In this document: positions 35,649 to 46,735 of the stretch, one piece after another
How the letters are laid out: every line of letters begins with the position of its first letter
Position numbering within the stretch: position 1 is the first letter of the stretch
NCBI RefSeq assembly: GCF_900090045.1
Contig: NC_041783.1
Coordinates: 496,001-560,000, forward strand
Direction: 5' to 3'
Length of the DNA stretch: 64,000 nt
Source of the DNA: Plasmodium malariae
Taxonomy: Eukaryota > Apicomplexa > Aconoidasida > Haemosporida > Plasmodiidae
Notes under the pieces: generated by a model
The model's database searches: none
Told to the model about the DNA's origin: nothing
What the model saw: the letters and a program-made list of their open reading frames with translations, nothing else
Made by a program: the position numbers and the translations under genes

Positions 35649-37529
35649 TTACACATATACAAACACCCATATACGCAGACTCACATGCACACACTATACC
35701 TACGCATATGTATGTATTTATAGCAGTTACCTTACATCCGTTGACAGTTCATTAACCAAGTCCGCGTATTTCTCGCGCTCATCAGAGTCGTGTTTAACAA
35801 AATTTGATTTCTTTAAAAAATCCTTAAATATTTTCTTAGCTTCCCTTATCTTATAATTCCTCCATTTCGCATGTACTTCTTCCAGGTGATGTCGTTTTAG
35901 CGACTTAAAACTTTTGTTATTTTTATCCGTCATTTTAATAATATCCTCTAGCGAGTTGTTAATACAATTAATTGAGAGTTCGCCTAGTAACTTGTCAAAC
36001 ATTTCTCGTTTTAAATTTATATAATTTTTTATAAATTCTTTATATATATAATATTTCTCACTAGCATTTAATTTTAATTTTTTGTATCTTTCATCATTTG
36101 TGAGTTCACGAGGGATAAAACAGTCGTTTTCAAAATTACTATTTTTCTTTATATTTATTTTATGATCATTCAATAGTCCCTCATCTATATTGGGGTGTTT
36201 TAATTTTTCATGTAATAGACTTAAAAATATATTTTTTTCATTATTCGTATTTTTTTTGTGTTCCTCTAATGTTTGTGAACCTTTTCTAAAATGGATACCA
36301 TCATCTGTATCTGCCCTGCCGCTTCGTCTATCACCCCCGCTTCTTCTATTTTGCTGTTTCCTTTTTGCTAAAAGTGTCTGACTAACATCCTCAAATATTT
36401 TGTTTTTTTTATCATACGACAAAATTACATATTTTTCGTTTTTCATTAAATTATTTTTTATTTTTATCCATACTCCCGGGTTTTCATCCTGCATATGGTC
36501 ATATAAAATCTGCTCAAACTCTTCCTCCATTTGTTTTTGTTTTTCTTTTTTTTTTTTTTCTAAAAAATTTCCTAATAATTTATTTCTACTATTAGCCCAT
36601 TCTTTTGTGTAATTTCCTTTATATTCTTTTTTCCCTTTTAAAATATGAACAGCATCATATTCACTAAAAGGGTACGTAAATTTATTTTCCATTTCATTTA
36701 ACATATTAATAAAGTTTTCAACTAATGTTTTAATTTCACATTTTTTTTCTTCTTTAATTTCTTTTATTAATATATGAAAAAATTCTTTCCTCCGTTCCTT
36801 TGGCACATTTAAATATCGTCTATCATACAGCATATATGCTAACACATTTTCATATTTGCAAAACTCATTAATATTTTTTTCTATCAGAAGATTTTTATAC
36901 TCTCTCAAAATAAATTCCAAGTCTTCGTCTTTCCTATTTCTGTTCTGATTTACACTTGGATCTGCACTGTCATTATACTTCGTATCATAGCCATAACTAC
37001 CATCATTACCATAAAAACTGTTATCTCTTCCAACGCATTTATTGTAGTCATTTTTTTCAGCATCTTCATATTGTTTATCTACATTGTTAATGTCCTCTTT
37101 TTTCATTTTTTGCCTTACGAAGAGTTCTTCTACATCCTCGGGGCACTCCCACGTTTTTTCATTTGTTTTTTTGTTAAAATAAAACTTATAATTCTTAGTT
37201 GTTTCTATGATAAACCAACCCTTACTACCTTCTACATACTCCCAGCTGTGGGGTGTACCAACGTAATATTCTTGCATTTCTTTTGATATATTATCATACT
37301 TTCTTTTTTTTGAATTCTCTAGCTGCTCGCGCGTAGAGCCATTATTATTTTGTTCGTTACTTCCTTCTTTCTCCTTATCAAATTTTGACTCAGCTTTATC
37401 ATTTGCCTTTTCCTTATCTCTGTTTTGTTCCATTTCTTCAGCTGCCGCCCCTATATGGATTTTTACTTGTTCTCTTTTGGTTACTTCCCCTGTTTGATCT
37501 AACTCTTCTTCCGCTATATTGATTTGCAT
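35215..37529 (-). CDS. WW/FF-domain protein, TCERG1/PRP40-like
   Basis: Two exons, 37529-35731 and 35332-35215, joined in phase (AG/C), 638 residues. One WW domain at about 101-132 (GWFIIETTKNYKFYFNKKTNEKTWECP; two conserved Trp, the YFN centre and the final Pro). It is followed by FF-type helical repeats, for example residues around EFILREYKNLLIEKNINEFCKYENVLAYMLYDRRY, WANSRNKLLGNFLEKKKKE, and a C-terminal block containing RHHLEEVHAKWRNYKIREAKKIFKDFL. WW plus several FF domains is the architecture of TCERG1/CA150 and PRP40, which link transcription by RNA polymerase II to splicing. TCERG1 and PRP40 have two or three WW domains; I see one. The C-terminal exon EEREEIIKERIKELK is a predicted helix. 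Confidence 0.82.
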
Positions 37530-38484
37530 TATTCTTTTCTATTTTTTTGTCCATACCTCTTTTTTCCTCCCTTTTAAGGATTTTTCTTTTTTTTTTCTAC
37601 TCAGTTCTATGAGTTAATAAAGAATTTACCATTTTGGTAAAGTTCTTCTAACTAGCAGAATGATTATTTTTTTTAAAAAAAAAGGAGTATAACAAGTCCT
37701 TAAACATGTATGCACATACTTTTTTCTTTTACCTTTTCTGCTATTTTTACTTTTCCTTTTTTTTTTTTTTTTTTTTTTAACTTGAATAAAAGATACCAGA
37801 GACTAAAATTTCATCCCTCTCCCCCTCTATTTCCCTATATATGCATAATATATAACCCAAATGAACTTATTGTTCCTTTTTTTCCTACACGTCACTGTAC
37901 CCTCTCAGTATATTTTTACTCTTAAAAAAGAATTGACATTATTCATTCTGTATGTTGCAGTGAAGTAGAGGAATATAAATATAAATATGTATAAATATAA
38001 ATATGTATAAATATAAATATGTATATATATAAATATGTATAAATATAAATATGTATATATATAAATATGTATAAATATAAATATGTATAAATATAAATAT
38101 GTATATATATATATTTTTTATAACTTGAAACTTAATTTAAAAAAAAAAAAAAAAAAAATACAAACATAAATATTATAAAATGTATGCTAAACAATTTATA
38201 ATCAAATTGATTGCAAAATGTACTTTTTTTAGTATGCCCTATTTGTTGGCATCAGAAAAAAAATAATTTTATATTTTAAAGAATGTTCACTAAAAAAAAG
38301 GAAATCATCATAAAATGACGTAAAATGAAAAGAAGCAAAATGAAAAGAAGCAAAATGAAAAGAAGTAAAATAAAATGAAAAAAAGCAAAATACAGGAAAA
38401 TACAGTAAAATAATTTTATTAATAATGACGTGGCAACGTAAAAAAAAAAAATTAAACATACATATATATGTGTATGCATATGCG
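37530..38484. other. intergenic with repeats
   Basis: 5' flank of the WW/FF gene. Contains an AAATATGTATAAATAT array (37975-38110), an A run (38140-38158) and a short AAAATGAAAAGAAGC repeat (38320-38385). Confidence 0.6.
37975..38112. repeat. 16-bp AAATATGTATAAATAT tandem repeat
   Basis: Eight to nine imperfect copies, head to tail, in the upstream region of the WW/FF gene. Confidence 0.85.
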
Positions 38485-38810
38485 TTATGTACATATATAT
38501 ATTAAAATATAATAAAAAGAAGGTTTATGCCATTTATATGTTAAACAAATTAAATTGCGCAGCAAATTTAACGCCAACATATGGCATTGAAGTACTGAAC
38601 AACATAAAACAATAAATGGAAATAACGAGAAAAAAAATATATATAGGAATATAAGTATATAAATTAATTTTTTTTTTTTATTCCCCCTTTCTCTTTTACT
38701 TTCCCATCTGTTCAGTAACATACACAAAATGGTGTAGCATTTATGTTAAGAATAATAATCAAATAGAAGACGAAAATAGAAAAAGAAGAACATTCAAAAT
38801 GGTTGTCCAT
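38485..38810 (-). CDS. candidate small secreted or membrane protein
   Basis: A first exon 38810-38724 (29 codons) starts ATG and encodes a signal-anchor-like N-terminus (MDNHFECSSFSIFVFYLIII) followed by a strong GTATGT donor. A good acceptor (TTATGTTGTTCAG, just before 38597) follows about 110 bp later, and all three downstream phases are open for some distance, so the C-terminus cannot be fixed. One option, using a donor two codons earlier, gives a product of about 64 residues ending near 38485. Confidence 0.35.
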
Positions 38811-39059
38811 TTAGACGCTTTTACGTGTTACTGAGTTATATACATATATATGTAGTTTTGATTCAACAAATAGGCTTTTCTTCATACGCAGTGAGTGATG
38901 GCACTACCATTGTGTCTGCAAAAATATATGTATGTATATGCATTTGTATGTGAGCATATATTTACACTTATATGTGCGCGTGTGAACTAACTTAGCAAAT
39001 GTGAAGTGATGCCCCTTTCTTCGTTCGAAACGTTTTAACAAATAATTTTTTTTTTTAGA
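38811..39059. other. short intergenic
   Basis: 3' flank of the SNARE gene. A minus-strand segment at 38918-38862 (MVVPSLTAYEEKPIC after a TTTTTGCAG acceptor) looks coding but has no resolvable partner. Confidence 0.35.
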
Positions 39060-39953
39060 TTACTTTTTAAAATACGAATACAGCAGATAAAAGAATAGTA
39101 AACTTAAAACTATTCCCACAATGACAATGATTAAGTTTTGTTTATGCGTTTTCTTAATAGTATCAACTAATGAAGAAGATAAGCCAATGTAATTATACAT
39201 ATCGATGACTTTTTTTCGTACATTCTTTAAAAACTTGTTCTGTTTCCTTAACATATCTAATGTGCTCATACCTTGAATATGAAATATATTAATGTTATTT
39301 TCAACTTGTTTTAAAATTTCCTTCTCATTATGTAAATAATTTATTGTCGAGTCATTATCATATTTTTTCTTTTTCATATTTCTATGTGTTTTATTATAGA
39401 TATTATTACTATTATTATTTCTTTCAGACTGAATTAAATTATTTTTATAAATACTGTCCAAAGTTTTAATGTATGAATTGGCTTCATTTGTTAAGGTCTC
39501 AATTCTTCTCTCCCATATAACATTTTCATTATTTACTATTCTGTTGTTCATATTATTTGTGCTTATAAAAGAATAGGTATTTTTTAAATTTTCCACATTC
39601 ATATAAAAAGAATTTGTTAGTGCATTTATTTTATTTAATGTTAAGTTATTTTTTCCATTTTTATTTATATTTAAAACATCATTTCTTTTATATATATTAG
39701 AATAACTGTTATATATGTTGTTATTATCTTCTTGATTATTCGATACAATCAAATTGTATGAATAAAATAAATTATATGACCTCTCTAATTCTTTCCTTAC
39801 TTTCACTATTTTTCCATATATATTATTCAAACTTGTTTCGTGCTGTTGTGTATTATTTTTACTACTACCCTCATTATATTCGTATTCCTTCCGAGCACCA
39901 GAAAACGTACCTCTCATTTCGTCGTCTAGTACAGCTTCATATTTCGATTTCAT
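39060..39953 (-). CDS. Qb-SNARE, membrin/Bos1 (GOSR2) type
   Basis: Single exon, 297 residues, ending in one membrane anchor (LIIVIVGIVLSLLFFYLLYSYF) and KK. SNAREs of this type act in ER-Golgi vesicle fusion. The segment before the anchor, MSTLDMLRKQNKFLKNVRKKVIDMYNYIGLSSSLVDTIKK, has the heptad spacing of a Qb SNARE motif and matches the membrin/Bos1 pattern (LRxQRxxLKxTQKKILDIxNxLGLSxxxxRxIEKR). The N-terminal half is a low-complexity, Asn-rich version of the regulatory helical domain. GOS28/Gos1 is the main alternative; the LGLSxSL stretch favours membrin. Confidence 0.78.
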   Translation of the reverse strand: MKSKYEAVLDDEMRGTFSGARKEYEYNEGSSKNNTQQHETSLNNIYGKIVKVRKELERSYNLFYSYNLIVSNNQEDNNNIYNSYSNIYKRNDVLNINKNGKNNLTLNKINALTNSFYMNVENLKNTYSFISTNNMNNRIVNNENVIWERRIETLTNEANSYIKTLDSIYKNNLIQSERNNNSNNIYNKTHRNMKKKKYDNDSTINYLHNEKEILKQVENNINIFHIQGMSTLDMLRKQNKFLKNVRKKVIDMYNYIGLSSSLVDTIKKTHKQNLIIVIVGIVLSLLFFYLLYSYFKK

Positions 39954-40954
39954 TTTGTGTTCCCTCTGTTATATTTTTTTTTTTTTTTTTCACACAAGTG
40001 CTACAAAATAGAGTAAATTTTACATAAGTAGCCTTAAAAAGCTTCAGAGGTCCTCGAAAAAGCATTTACAAAAACGTTTAAATATTATCTTCGGCACGTT
40101 GATATATTCTCCTCATCTATCATAATTCCTCACCTCGTAACGAAAAAAATACTGTTCATTTATAGCATTCTTGCAAAAAAAAAAAAAAAAAAGAAAAGAA
40201 AAAAGAAAAAAGAAAAATTAAAACTGAAAAAATTAAAAAAAATTAAAAACAATTAAAAAAAATTAAAAACAATTAAAAAAAATTAAAAACAATTAAAAAA
40301 TTAAAAAAAATTAAAAAAAATTAAAAAATTAAAAAATTAAAAAAAATTAAAAAATTAAAAAATTAAAAAAAATTAAAAAATTAAAAAAAATTAAAAAATT
40401 AAAAAAAAATTAAAAACAATTAAAAAATTAAAAACAATTAAAAAATTAAAAACAATTAAAAAATTAAAAAAAATTAAAAAATTAAAAAAAATTAAAAACA
40501 ATTAAAAAAATAAAATAAAAAAAAAGCTTCGTTGCTACAGGGGAATTTTACTTACGTATATAGCCCTTTGGCAGAAATAAAAAATTCTGAAAAATGAGGT
40601 GAACTCAAATGGCGAACGTAAAAACAGAGGTCGAAAAAAATTTTATCGCACAAGAGCTTACAGTGTGATAGCGTATATATATACATTATATGTATGTAAG
40701 TATGCGCACATCTTATGTATATATATGTTTATATGTACCTATTTGCAATGTACATGTTCCCAATAAAAAGAAACATTATAGGCAAGAATACATTTAACTT
40801 GTGGAAAAAAAAAAAGCTCGTGATATTTAGTAAAAATTTAAGTGTAAACCTTAAAGTGTTCACATAAGCAAAATAACAGGGTGGAGGGAAAAACACGAAA
40901 GGCATACAGAAGTATATATGTATGTATGTATGTGCGTATGTGTGTATGTATGCA

Positions 40955-40994
<40 letters not shown>

Positions 40995-41058
40995 TTGCGC
41001 TGCTCGATCGCTGGTCCAAATTGCCACTGTGAAGAAATATTCAAAATGAGCGTTTACT
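39954..41058. other. intergenic with poly-A-type array
   Basis: 5' flank of the SNARE gene, then the AATTAAAAA array, then AT-rich DNA. Two GC-richer islands, 40550-40610 and 40995-41050, have open frames with plausible splice signals on both strands, but I cannot assemble a gene. Confidence 0.45.
40178..40530. repeat. AATTAAAAA-type array, about 350 bp
   Basis: More than 30 irregular units of aattaaaa(a/c)a interspersed with aattaaaa. It contains essentially no G or C except isolated C in aaaaacaatt units. Non-coding. Confidence 0.95.
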
Positions 41059-41199
41059 TTAGAAATTAATATATTGAATAAAGTTTAAAAAAAAAAAAAA
41101 AAAGAGAAGCTTTAAAAACAAGTTGGCATACAGATATATGTGTAGATCTCTACAAGGCAGATAAATGTTAAGTTTTTTAAATGAAATCAAGCGTGCCAT
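41059..41199 (-). CDS. possible 46-residue protein
   Basis: An ATG opens a 46-codon frame beginning MARLISFKKLNIYLPCRDLH followed by Tyr/Leu- and Phe-rich sequence. The first 20 codons have a natural codon mix; the rest is T-run translation. A donor inside the frame (near 41153) and an acceptor at about 41023 suggest it may be the first exon of a spliced gene. Low confidence. Confidence 0.22.
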   Translation of the reverse strand: MARLISFKKLNIYLPCRDLHIYLYANLFLKLLFFFFFLNFIQYINF

Positions 41200-42268
41200 A
41201 TTTACTCCATGATGCGGTTTTATAGCTTTAAAGAACATATAAAAGTGTAAACTGTTAAAAGAGTTATATGGTCACGTGTACCTATATGCGTACATATACC
41301 CACGTACATATATACATAATACATACATACATGCACACATACGTAAATTCATGCATGTAAGCACTAGTACGTATTGTAGGGGTTCCCATTTTCCTATGAA
41401 TGCCTTATATGCAGGAATTTCCTTATTAATAAAAAAATAAATGACCTGACTTTTCCTACTATAAGTACCACGCCTTGTCAGACAGAAAAATAATAGAGCT
41501 TCCAGTTAAGTTCCTTTTTTTTTTTTTTTTTTTTTTTATATAAATGTACATATATGGTACACGTCTAACACATAAAATACATGGTGTATCATATAGACAA
41601 GTTTGTGTAAAACATCCATATCTCATTGTTCTGCAATGTTGTAAACATTCATGTGGCACGCGTGTTTGTTTTTTTTTCTTTTCCAATCTCTCTTCATTTA
41701 TTATGTACGTGAAACTAAGCATTCTTCACAAAATGGGGCTCACGAAAGTTCGCAAAATGGGCTGCAATATAGGATGCAATATGGATCGCGTTGATGACCT
41801 CATAAAAGGTTCGCGAACAAATTTTGAAAGAGGATCTGTAAAATGATTGCATTAAGGGTCTCAAATAGAGGCTCAAATAGAGGCTCAAATGGAGTCATAA
41901 AAAGGGCCGTAAAATGGGTGATAAAAATGGCCTAAAAAAAGGTTCTTAAGCAGGGCCGCAAATTAGGTCGCAAATTAGGTCGCAAATTAGGCAGCGAATT
42001 AGACCGCAAATTAGACCGCAAATTAGACCTCAAATTAGGTCGCAAATTAGGCAGCGAATTAGACCGAAAATTAGACCTCAAATTAGGTCGCAAATTAGAT
42101 CGCAAATTAGACCGAAAATTAGACCGCACATTAGGTCGCAAATTAGACCGAAAATTAGGCAGCGAATTAAGCCGCAAACGAGGCAATGAATTTGGTTGCA
42201 AGTAAGGTCGCATACATGGTTGAAAAAAAAAGGACGAAAGAAAAATATTTAAGTGTAAAAAGTACGCA
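41200..42268. other. intergenic with 12-bp minisatellite
   Basis: AT-rich DNA up to 41740, then GC-richer degenerate 13-bp units (ggctcaaatagag) leading into a clean 12-bp array (41955-42213). No start-to-stop gene is assigned. Confidence 0.5.
41955..42213 (-). repeat. 12-bp minisatellite reading as (N-L/F-R-S/P)n
   Basis: About 21 units of aattaggtcgca with variants (aattagaccgca, aattaggcagcg). The unit is a multiple of three, and one minus-strand frame stays open across all copies, reading Asn-Leu-Arg-Ser/Pro. No start codon with good context or splice acceptor connects it to the gene immediately upstream (42269-42841). Confidence 0.85.
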
Positions 42269-42841
42269 TTACCAAATTTTCCCGTTATTTTCAATATTCA
42301 AATCAATATTCAAAAAAATATGTTTAAACATTTCATAATTAATATATAAATTAGCAATATCCATGGAAGGAAATTTCCGCTTACATTTGTTTCTGTCAAT
42401 GCAATCATTAGAATAGATCTGATTTTCCAAAATTTTTTTAAAATATTGATTATTGGTGTAATATAAAAACATATTTACAATATCTTCAATATTTACTTTT
42501 ATATTAAAATGATACAATGCTTTTCTTATTTTTTGTATATTAATAAAATTTTTAAGATTTTTATTATAATATATTATTTCGTCAAATTCTTCTGTTAGTT
42601 TTAAGCTCTGCTTTTTTTCTATTTTTTGTCTTATCTCCTCTTTTAAAAAATCATTATCATCTATTATATCATCAATGTTGTTAATATAATCCCAGATGTA
42701 TTTTACTTTTTCGTCAATTATGTTTTTAATCTCTATATCATTGTCCTTTTCATAAATGGTTTTTATTTTCCCTCCTTTTCTTCTTAATGTCCTTTCTAAA
42801 TCTTGCACTTTTCGTATAGTATTTCCTCTTCTTCTACTCAT
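42269..42841 (-). CDS. conserved-looking protein with degenerate EF-hand-like pair
   Basis: 190 residues, start ATG, MSRRRGNTIRKVQDL. The first 90 residues are charged and probably coiled coil. From about residue 90, FDEIIYYNKNLKNFINIQKIRKALYHFNIKVNIEDIVNMFL followed by MDIANLYINYEMFKHIFLN has the helix-loop-helix rhythm of a calmodulin/troponin-C pair, but the calcium-binding acidic loop residues are missing. The stop (TGGTAA) coincides with a possible GTAATG donor, so a further exon cannot be excluded. Function unknown. Confidence 0.65.
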   Translation of the reverse strand: MSRRRGNTIRKVQDLERTLRRKGGKIKTIYEKDNDIEIKNIIDEKVKYIWDYINNIDDIIDDNDFLKEEIRQKIEKKQSLKLTEEFDEIIYYNKNLKNFINIQKIRKALYHFNIKVNIEDIVNMFLYYTNNQYFKKILENQIYSNDCIDRNKCKRKFPSMDIANLYINYEMFKHIFLNIDLNIENNGKIW

Positions 42842-43179
42842 TTTTTACACACGTTTTCTCGGGGAAGTTTTGTGCTTTTCTTTCGAGTTCTAATTTCAGT
42901 ACTTTAGAATAAAAAAATTTAGGAGCTACAGTTGGGGGTAAATACATGCTCATATGCATATATATACATATTTACATGTGAAGCAAAATATTTACAACAA
43001 TTCGTTATCTTATAAATGGAAAAAGATGCCTAACTACATAGCTACATCACCACATAAAATTATACTTCGTTTTATTTGGATTTATTTGGATTTCTTTTTT
43101 TTTGAACATTCAAATCCTTGTAATCTATTTTTGTCCAAGGTTGGCGTTCATATGTCCATGGAAAAAACAAAAAAGTTAA
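42842..43179. other. short intergenic
   Basis: Upstream of the EF-hand-like gene and downstream of acylphosphatase. Nothing recognised. Confidence 0.5.
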
Positions 43180-44161
43180 CTACCTTTTTATAAAAAAATC
43201 GTTACTTGAGTATGTGTCCACAATTTGACTATTCGTTACTACACATTTATCAATTCTTGACGATGGGCTACCAATGCGTGTTAAAAAATTTTTGAACTGT
43301 TCTAATGATTCTTTATTGTTACTCTCAGCTCTAACCACTACTGTGTTTCTATCAGTATTCTGAACATATCCTCTTATGTTTAGCTTATCTGCTTCTAATT
43401 TTGTATATTTTCGAAAAAAAACACCTACAAAAAAGGGAAAATGTTTTGTGCGTTGTGCATAAATAGATGTCAAAGTGTGCATAGGTAGGTACATACAGAG
43501 ATAGGTATACATAGAGGTAAGTACATATATAGATAAGTACTTACATATACATATGTATGCACGTGACATATTTAACAGAACAATGAAGACATTAACGACT
43601 TATTCTACATGATTCCCCCTTTAAAATAATTCAAAATAACGAAAAACTTTTTTGCAATAAAAATATGTACCAGGAATATAAAACAGCAAGGGGGAGGTGT
43701 TCTTATTTGTTATTTTTGACCTTACGATGTTTCATTATTTAACGTTACTCTTTAGAATACTTCAATATTTTTAATTTTTCTTTTATTTTATTGTATGAAT
43801 GTATTCGTGTATGTATGTATGTATGTATGGGTGTTTGTATGAATGTATGAGTGTATGTATGTATGTATGTATGTATGTATGTATGTATGTATGTATGTAT
43901 GTATGTATGAGTGTATGTATGTATGTATGTATGTATGTATGTATGTATGTATGTATGTATGTATGTATGTATGTATGTATGTATGTATGTATGTATGTAT
44001 GGGTGTTTGTATGAATGTATGAGTGTATGTATGTATGAGTTTATGTATGTATGAGTTTATGTATGTATGTACACATATATGTATTTTATTTATTTATTTA
44101 TTTTTTTTTTTTCCGAACCTTGAACCTTGCCGAACACTTCAAAATCAAATGAATATATCAT
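43180..44161 (-). CDS. acylphosphatase
   Basis: Two exons: 44161-44119 (15-residue start MIYSFDFEVFGKVQG) and 43424-43180, phase 1 junction, 95 residues, the normal size. Acylphosphatase hydrolyses acyl phosphates such as 1,3-bisphosphoglycerate and carbamoyl phosphate. The signature GxVQGVFFRxxT is completed only by splicing: FGKVQ-G/VFFRKYT; the Arg of VFFRK binds phosphate. The second signature GYVQNTDRNTVVVRAES (family GWVxNTxxGTV) supplies the catalytic Asn. RIGSPSSRIDKCVV matches the GSPxSxID stretch. The intron donor is GTTCGG, unusual, and the intron (694 bp) is filled with a TGTA microsatellite. Confidence 0.95.
43795..44082. repeat. TGTA microsatellite inside acylphosphatase intron
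   Basis: About 270 bp of (tgta)n with a few gtgt and gaat interruptions, lying wholly between the two acylphosphatase exons. An open frame over it (CMYVCMYV) is a repeat artefact. Confidence 0.95.
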
Positions 44162-45150
44162 CTTACTAGAATTGCAAAAACCTTTTAAAAAATTGTTATT
44201 TGACCAAAGTTTTGTTTGAGGGAATAAAAGGAACGAAGATATATAGGGACGAATGTGCATAATTTTTTTTTTTTTCTTTATAATTTATGTTTTATCCTTG
44301 TAGGAAGAATAAAACATGTAGTAGTAAAAAATTATGAATAAAGCCTTTCAATTTCAGAAATTTTTTTAACAAAAAAAAGAAAACACTCGTTAATTTTCTT
44401 CTTTCTCTCCACATATATGTGCAGATTTATATATTCAGGTATAATGCTTCACTATATATTTTTTCTTTTTTTTTAAACTTTTTAGGTAATAATACAAATT
44501 TTTTTTTCTCAAATTTTTTATAATTTATGAAATTGTAAGGGCATAATTAATCTCATATATTTTAATGAAAAAAAAAAAAAAAAGAAGAAAAAAAAGAACG
44601 TATATTGATTACTTCAACTGTGCACAGTTTTGTTGAGCCACGCGACAACAATTTGTAGTGTCTCCATCTTAATGAATTGTTATAATTAAAAAGAAAAAAA
44701 AAAAAAGTACACAAATAAGCGAATAAACGAGAGAACGATTTAATATTAAATGAAATAAATTAAAGGAACTATATAAACAAATGGAAAAAGCGATAACTCA
44801 CAGAGAGGAAAAACATGTAGGGTTATGTTTTTCTAATGCTCATATTTTCTATATTTAGAGTTGTTTTTTCCCGTTAAATATTAACATTTTCATCTTTTAT
44901 TTTTTTTTCAAGTTTCCTGTTCTACGATGGCTCAAACTTGCATCCATGTACATACATATGTACATACGTATTAATGTGGGTATCTGGTAATTTGTGTGTG
45001 CATGTATATACATGCTTCCCCATGCACATAACCCCTCCCCTCGTTGCATCCTTCGTATATTCCTATATGCAGGAAGAAACATGTTCATTCGCTATTCATT
45101 TCTGTCATTTTTTTGAGGGAATTAATAAGCTATATACATATATGTGTACA

Positions 45151-45199
<49 letters not shown>

Positions 45200-45464
45200 A
45201 TATATATATATATTGTATATATATATATATTGTATATATATGTGACAGTACTGCACTTGCGTGTATTCGTTTTTGTTAGCAGTGTATATAAATATATACA
45301 CAACGCAATAATCTTAGGGGAGAATAAAATCAGTTAAAATTAAAAACCGAATAGACTGAATTGGTAATATAAAACTGCATTCTAATATAGAAGAATATTT
45401 TTATTTTTTTTTGGAAGTTAAAAAAAAAATAAACAAAATAAAATAATAATCATTTCCATAATCG
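44162..45464. other. intergenic
   Basis: Upstream of acylphosphatase: poly-T and poly-A tracts, an (AT)n run at 45156-45240 and a GC-richer patch at 44610-44680 without a readable frame. No gene called. Confidence 0.5.
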
Positions 45465-45757
45465 CTAGCTTTCCCCTTGTTTACAGCAATCTGTATGTAC
45501 AAATGGACAAGCATTAACTTGGTCCCTTTTAAGAACTAATTTTAAAGCGTATTTGTTAAGACTCCTCACACGTATATGAATACATATATGTATATATACA
45601 TATACCAATATATATATATATATATATATATATACTTACATACATTTTATTGATTTACATTTTTTGCAATTTAACTGAAAGACATAAAGCTTCTTAAAAG
45701 CAAATTTCCATGTTTGTTTGCAAATTTAGTTGTAAATATATGGGAATAGGGGTACAT
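45465..45757 (-). CDS. candidate 57-residue Cys-containing protein, two exons
   Basis: Exons 45757-45684 (MYPYSHIFTTKFANKHGN, then LLLRSF) and 45564-45465 (SLNKYALKLVLKRDQVNACP, then FVHTDCCKQGES, stop TAG), joined in phase (AT/G). The second exon is the convincing part: its codon choice and three cysteines in CPFVHTDCC contrast with the AT-rich flanks, and it ends in a normal stop. The basic N-terminus with Ser/Thr/Phe could be a mitochondrial presequence. The acceptor (TGTGAG) is weak and the donor (GTCTTT) non-consensus, so exon 1 may be wrong. Confidence 0.4.
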
Positions 45758-46623
45758 GAGTATATGTGTACGTGTGTATACGTGTATATTATGTGCATAT
45801 GCGCATATATATTGATGTATACATACACGTAAGCATACGTGCACGCAAAACACGTTACACGTAAAATTCGCGCAACAGCAATTTATCACATAAACAGAAA
45901 AACCAATTTTTTATTTATCGTCGTATGTACTATTTAAACATAATTTATTCTTAATATTTTCAAATTTTTTGGAAAAACAAACAAAAAAAAAAATTATAAT
46001 TTCTACAACAATTTGAAGCAGACAAAAAAATAGCTCCTTATTGTACACAAGGCGTTTATATAGGTTACAACTGTACAATTTAAAAAAAAAAAAAAAAAGA
46101 AAATAGAAGAAAAAGGTGAAGAAGTTAATAATAAAGATAAGAAAAACATAATTTTTTTTTTTTTGCATTTAGATCTTGTGTACATGCTTATACATACAGG
46201 TAATTTTATTTTTCTGTTCAAGGTGAACGAATACAAAAATAAAATTTTCACTTTTTTTATCAATTAAACTCGCTATTTTTAGGTATTTTATTCGTTATTT
46301 ATTTTGATATATTTTGATAAAGTTCGATATATTTTAATATATTTTCTTTTTTTTTTACGATTTATTCTTAATCTTAGTGATACATATATATAATAGGCGA
46401 TAAGGAAGAAAATTTTATGCAAAAACTTTTTTTTTTTTTTTTTAAAAGTATATCTAGACTTTTACTTACGAACATAAACATATATATATATATATATGTG
46501 AGTAAGGACACCCTCTAGTTTATTCATAATGATGTTCTCCATCTCTTTTAATTGTCTTTTTAATTTTCTTTACTCATTTTTTACAACCTTTTTGCAACAT
46601 TGTATTTTATTTTTATTTTTATT
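45758..46623. other. intergenic
   Basis: AT-rich, with poly-A at 46081-46099 and an (AT)n run at 46481-46495. Nothing recognised. Confidence 0.5.
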
Positions 46624-46735
46624 TTATCTTTTATATTTTTTTTCCCTTATCATGTTATGATATGCAACTGGCGAAATTCCACGTGTTTCAATTTTTTCCT
46701 CCCTTAATGAAGCCTCCTCATTTTTTTTTTTTTTC
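46624..46735 (-). CDS. possible terminal exon of an unresolved gene
   Basis: Reads NEEASLREEKIETRGISPVA then YHNMIREKKYKR and a stop, preceded by a 14-A run that would encode lysines. Codon usage looks real. The frame is closed upstream by a stop before the A run, so an acceptor or a homopolymer length error must be involved. A coding-like segment at 46832-46785 (MKKIMGNKIYSFLQEKR, donor GTAGCA) lies just upstream, but the intron would be under 50 bp. Confidence 0.3.

Noticed and set aside
40881..41069. Plus-strand frame ending RCSIAGPNCHCEEIFKMSVY
   Set aside because: The end looks protein-like, but the T run before it has no AG acceptor and the upstream part is (TATG)n translation; the opposite strand is equally plausible.
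43799..44014. Plus-strand frame of repeated CMYV
   Set aside because: Pure translation of the TGTA microsatellite within an acylphosphatase intron.
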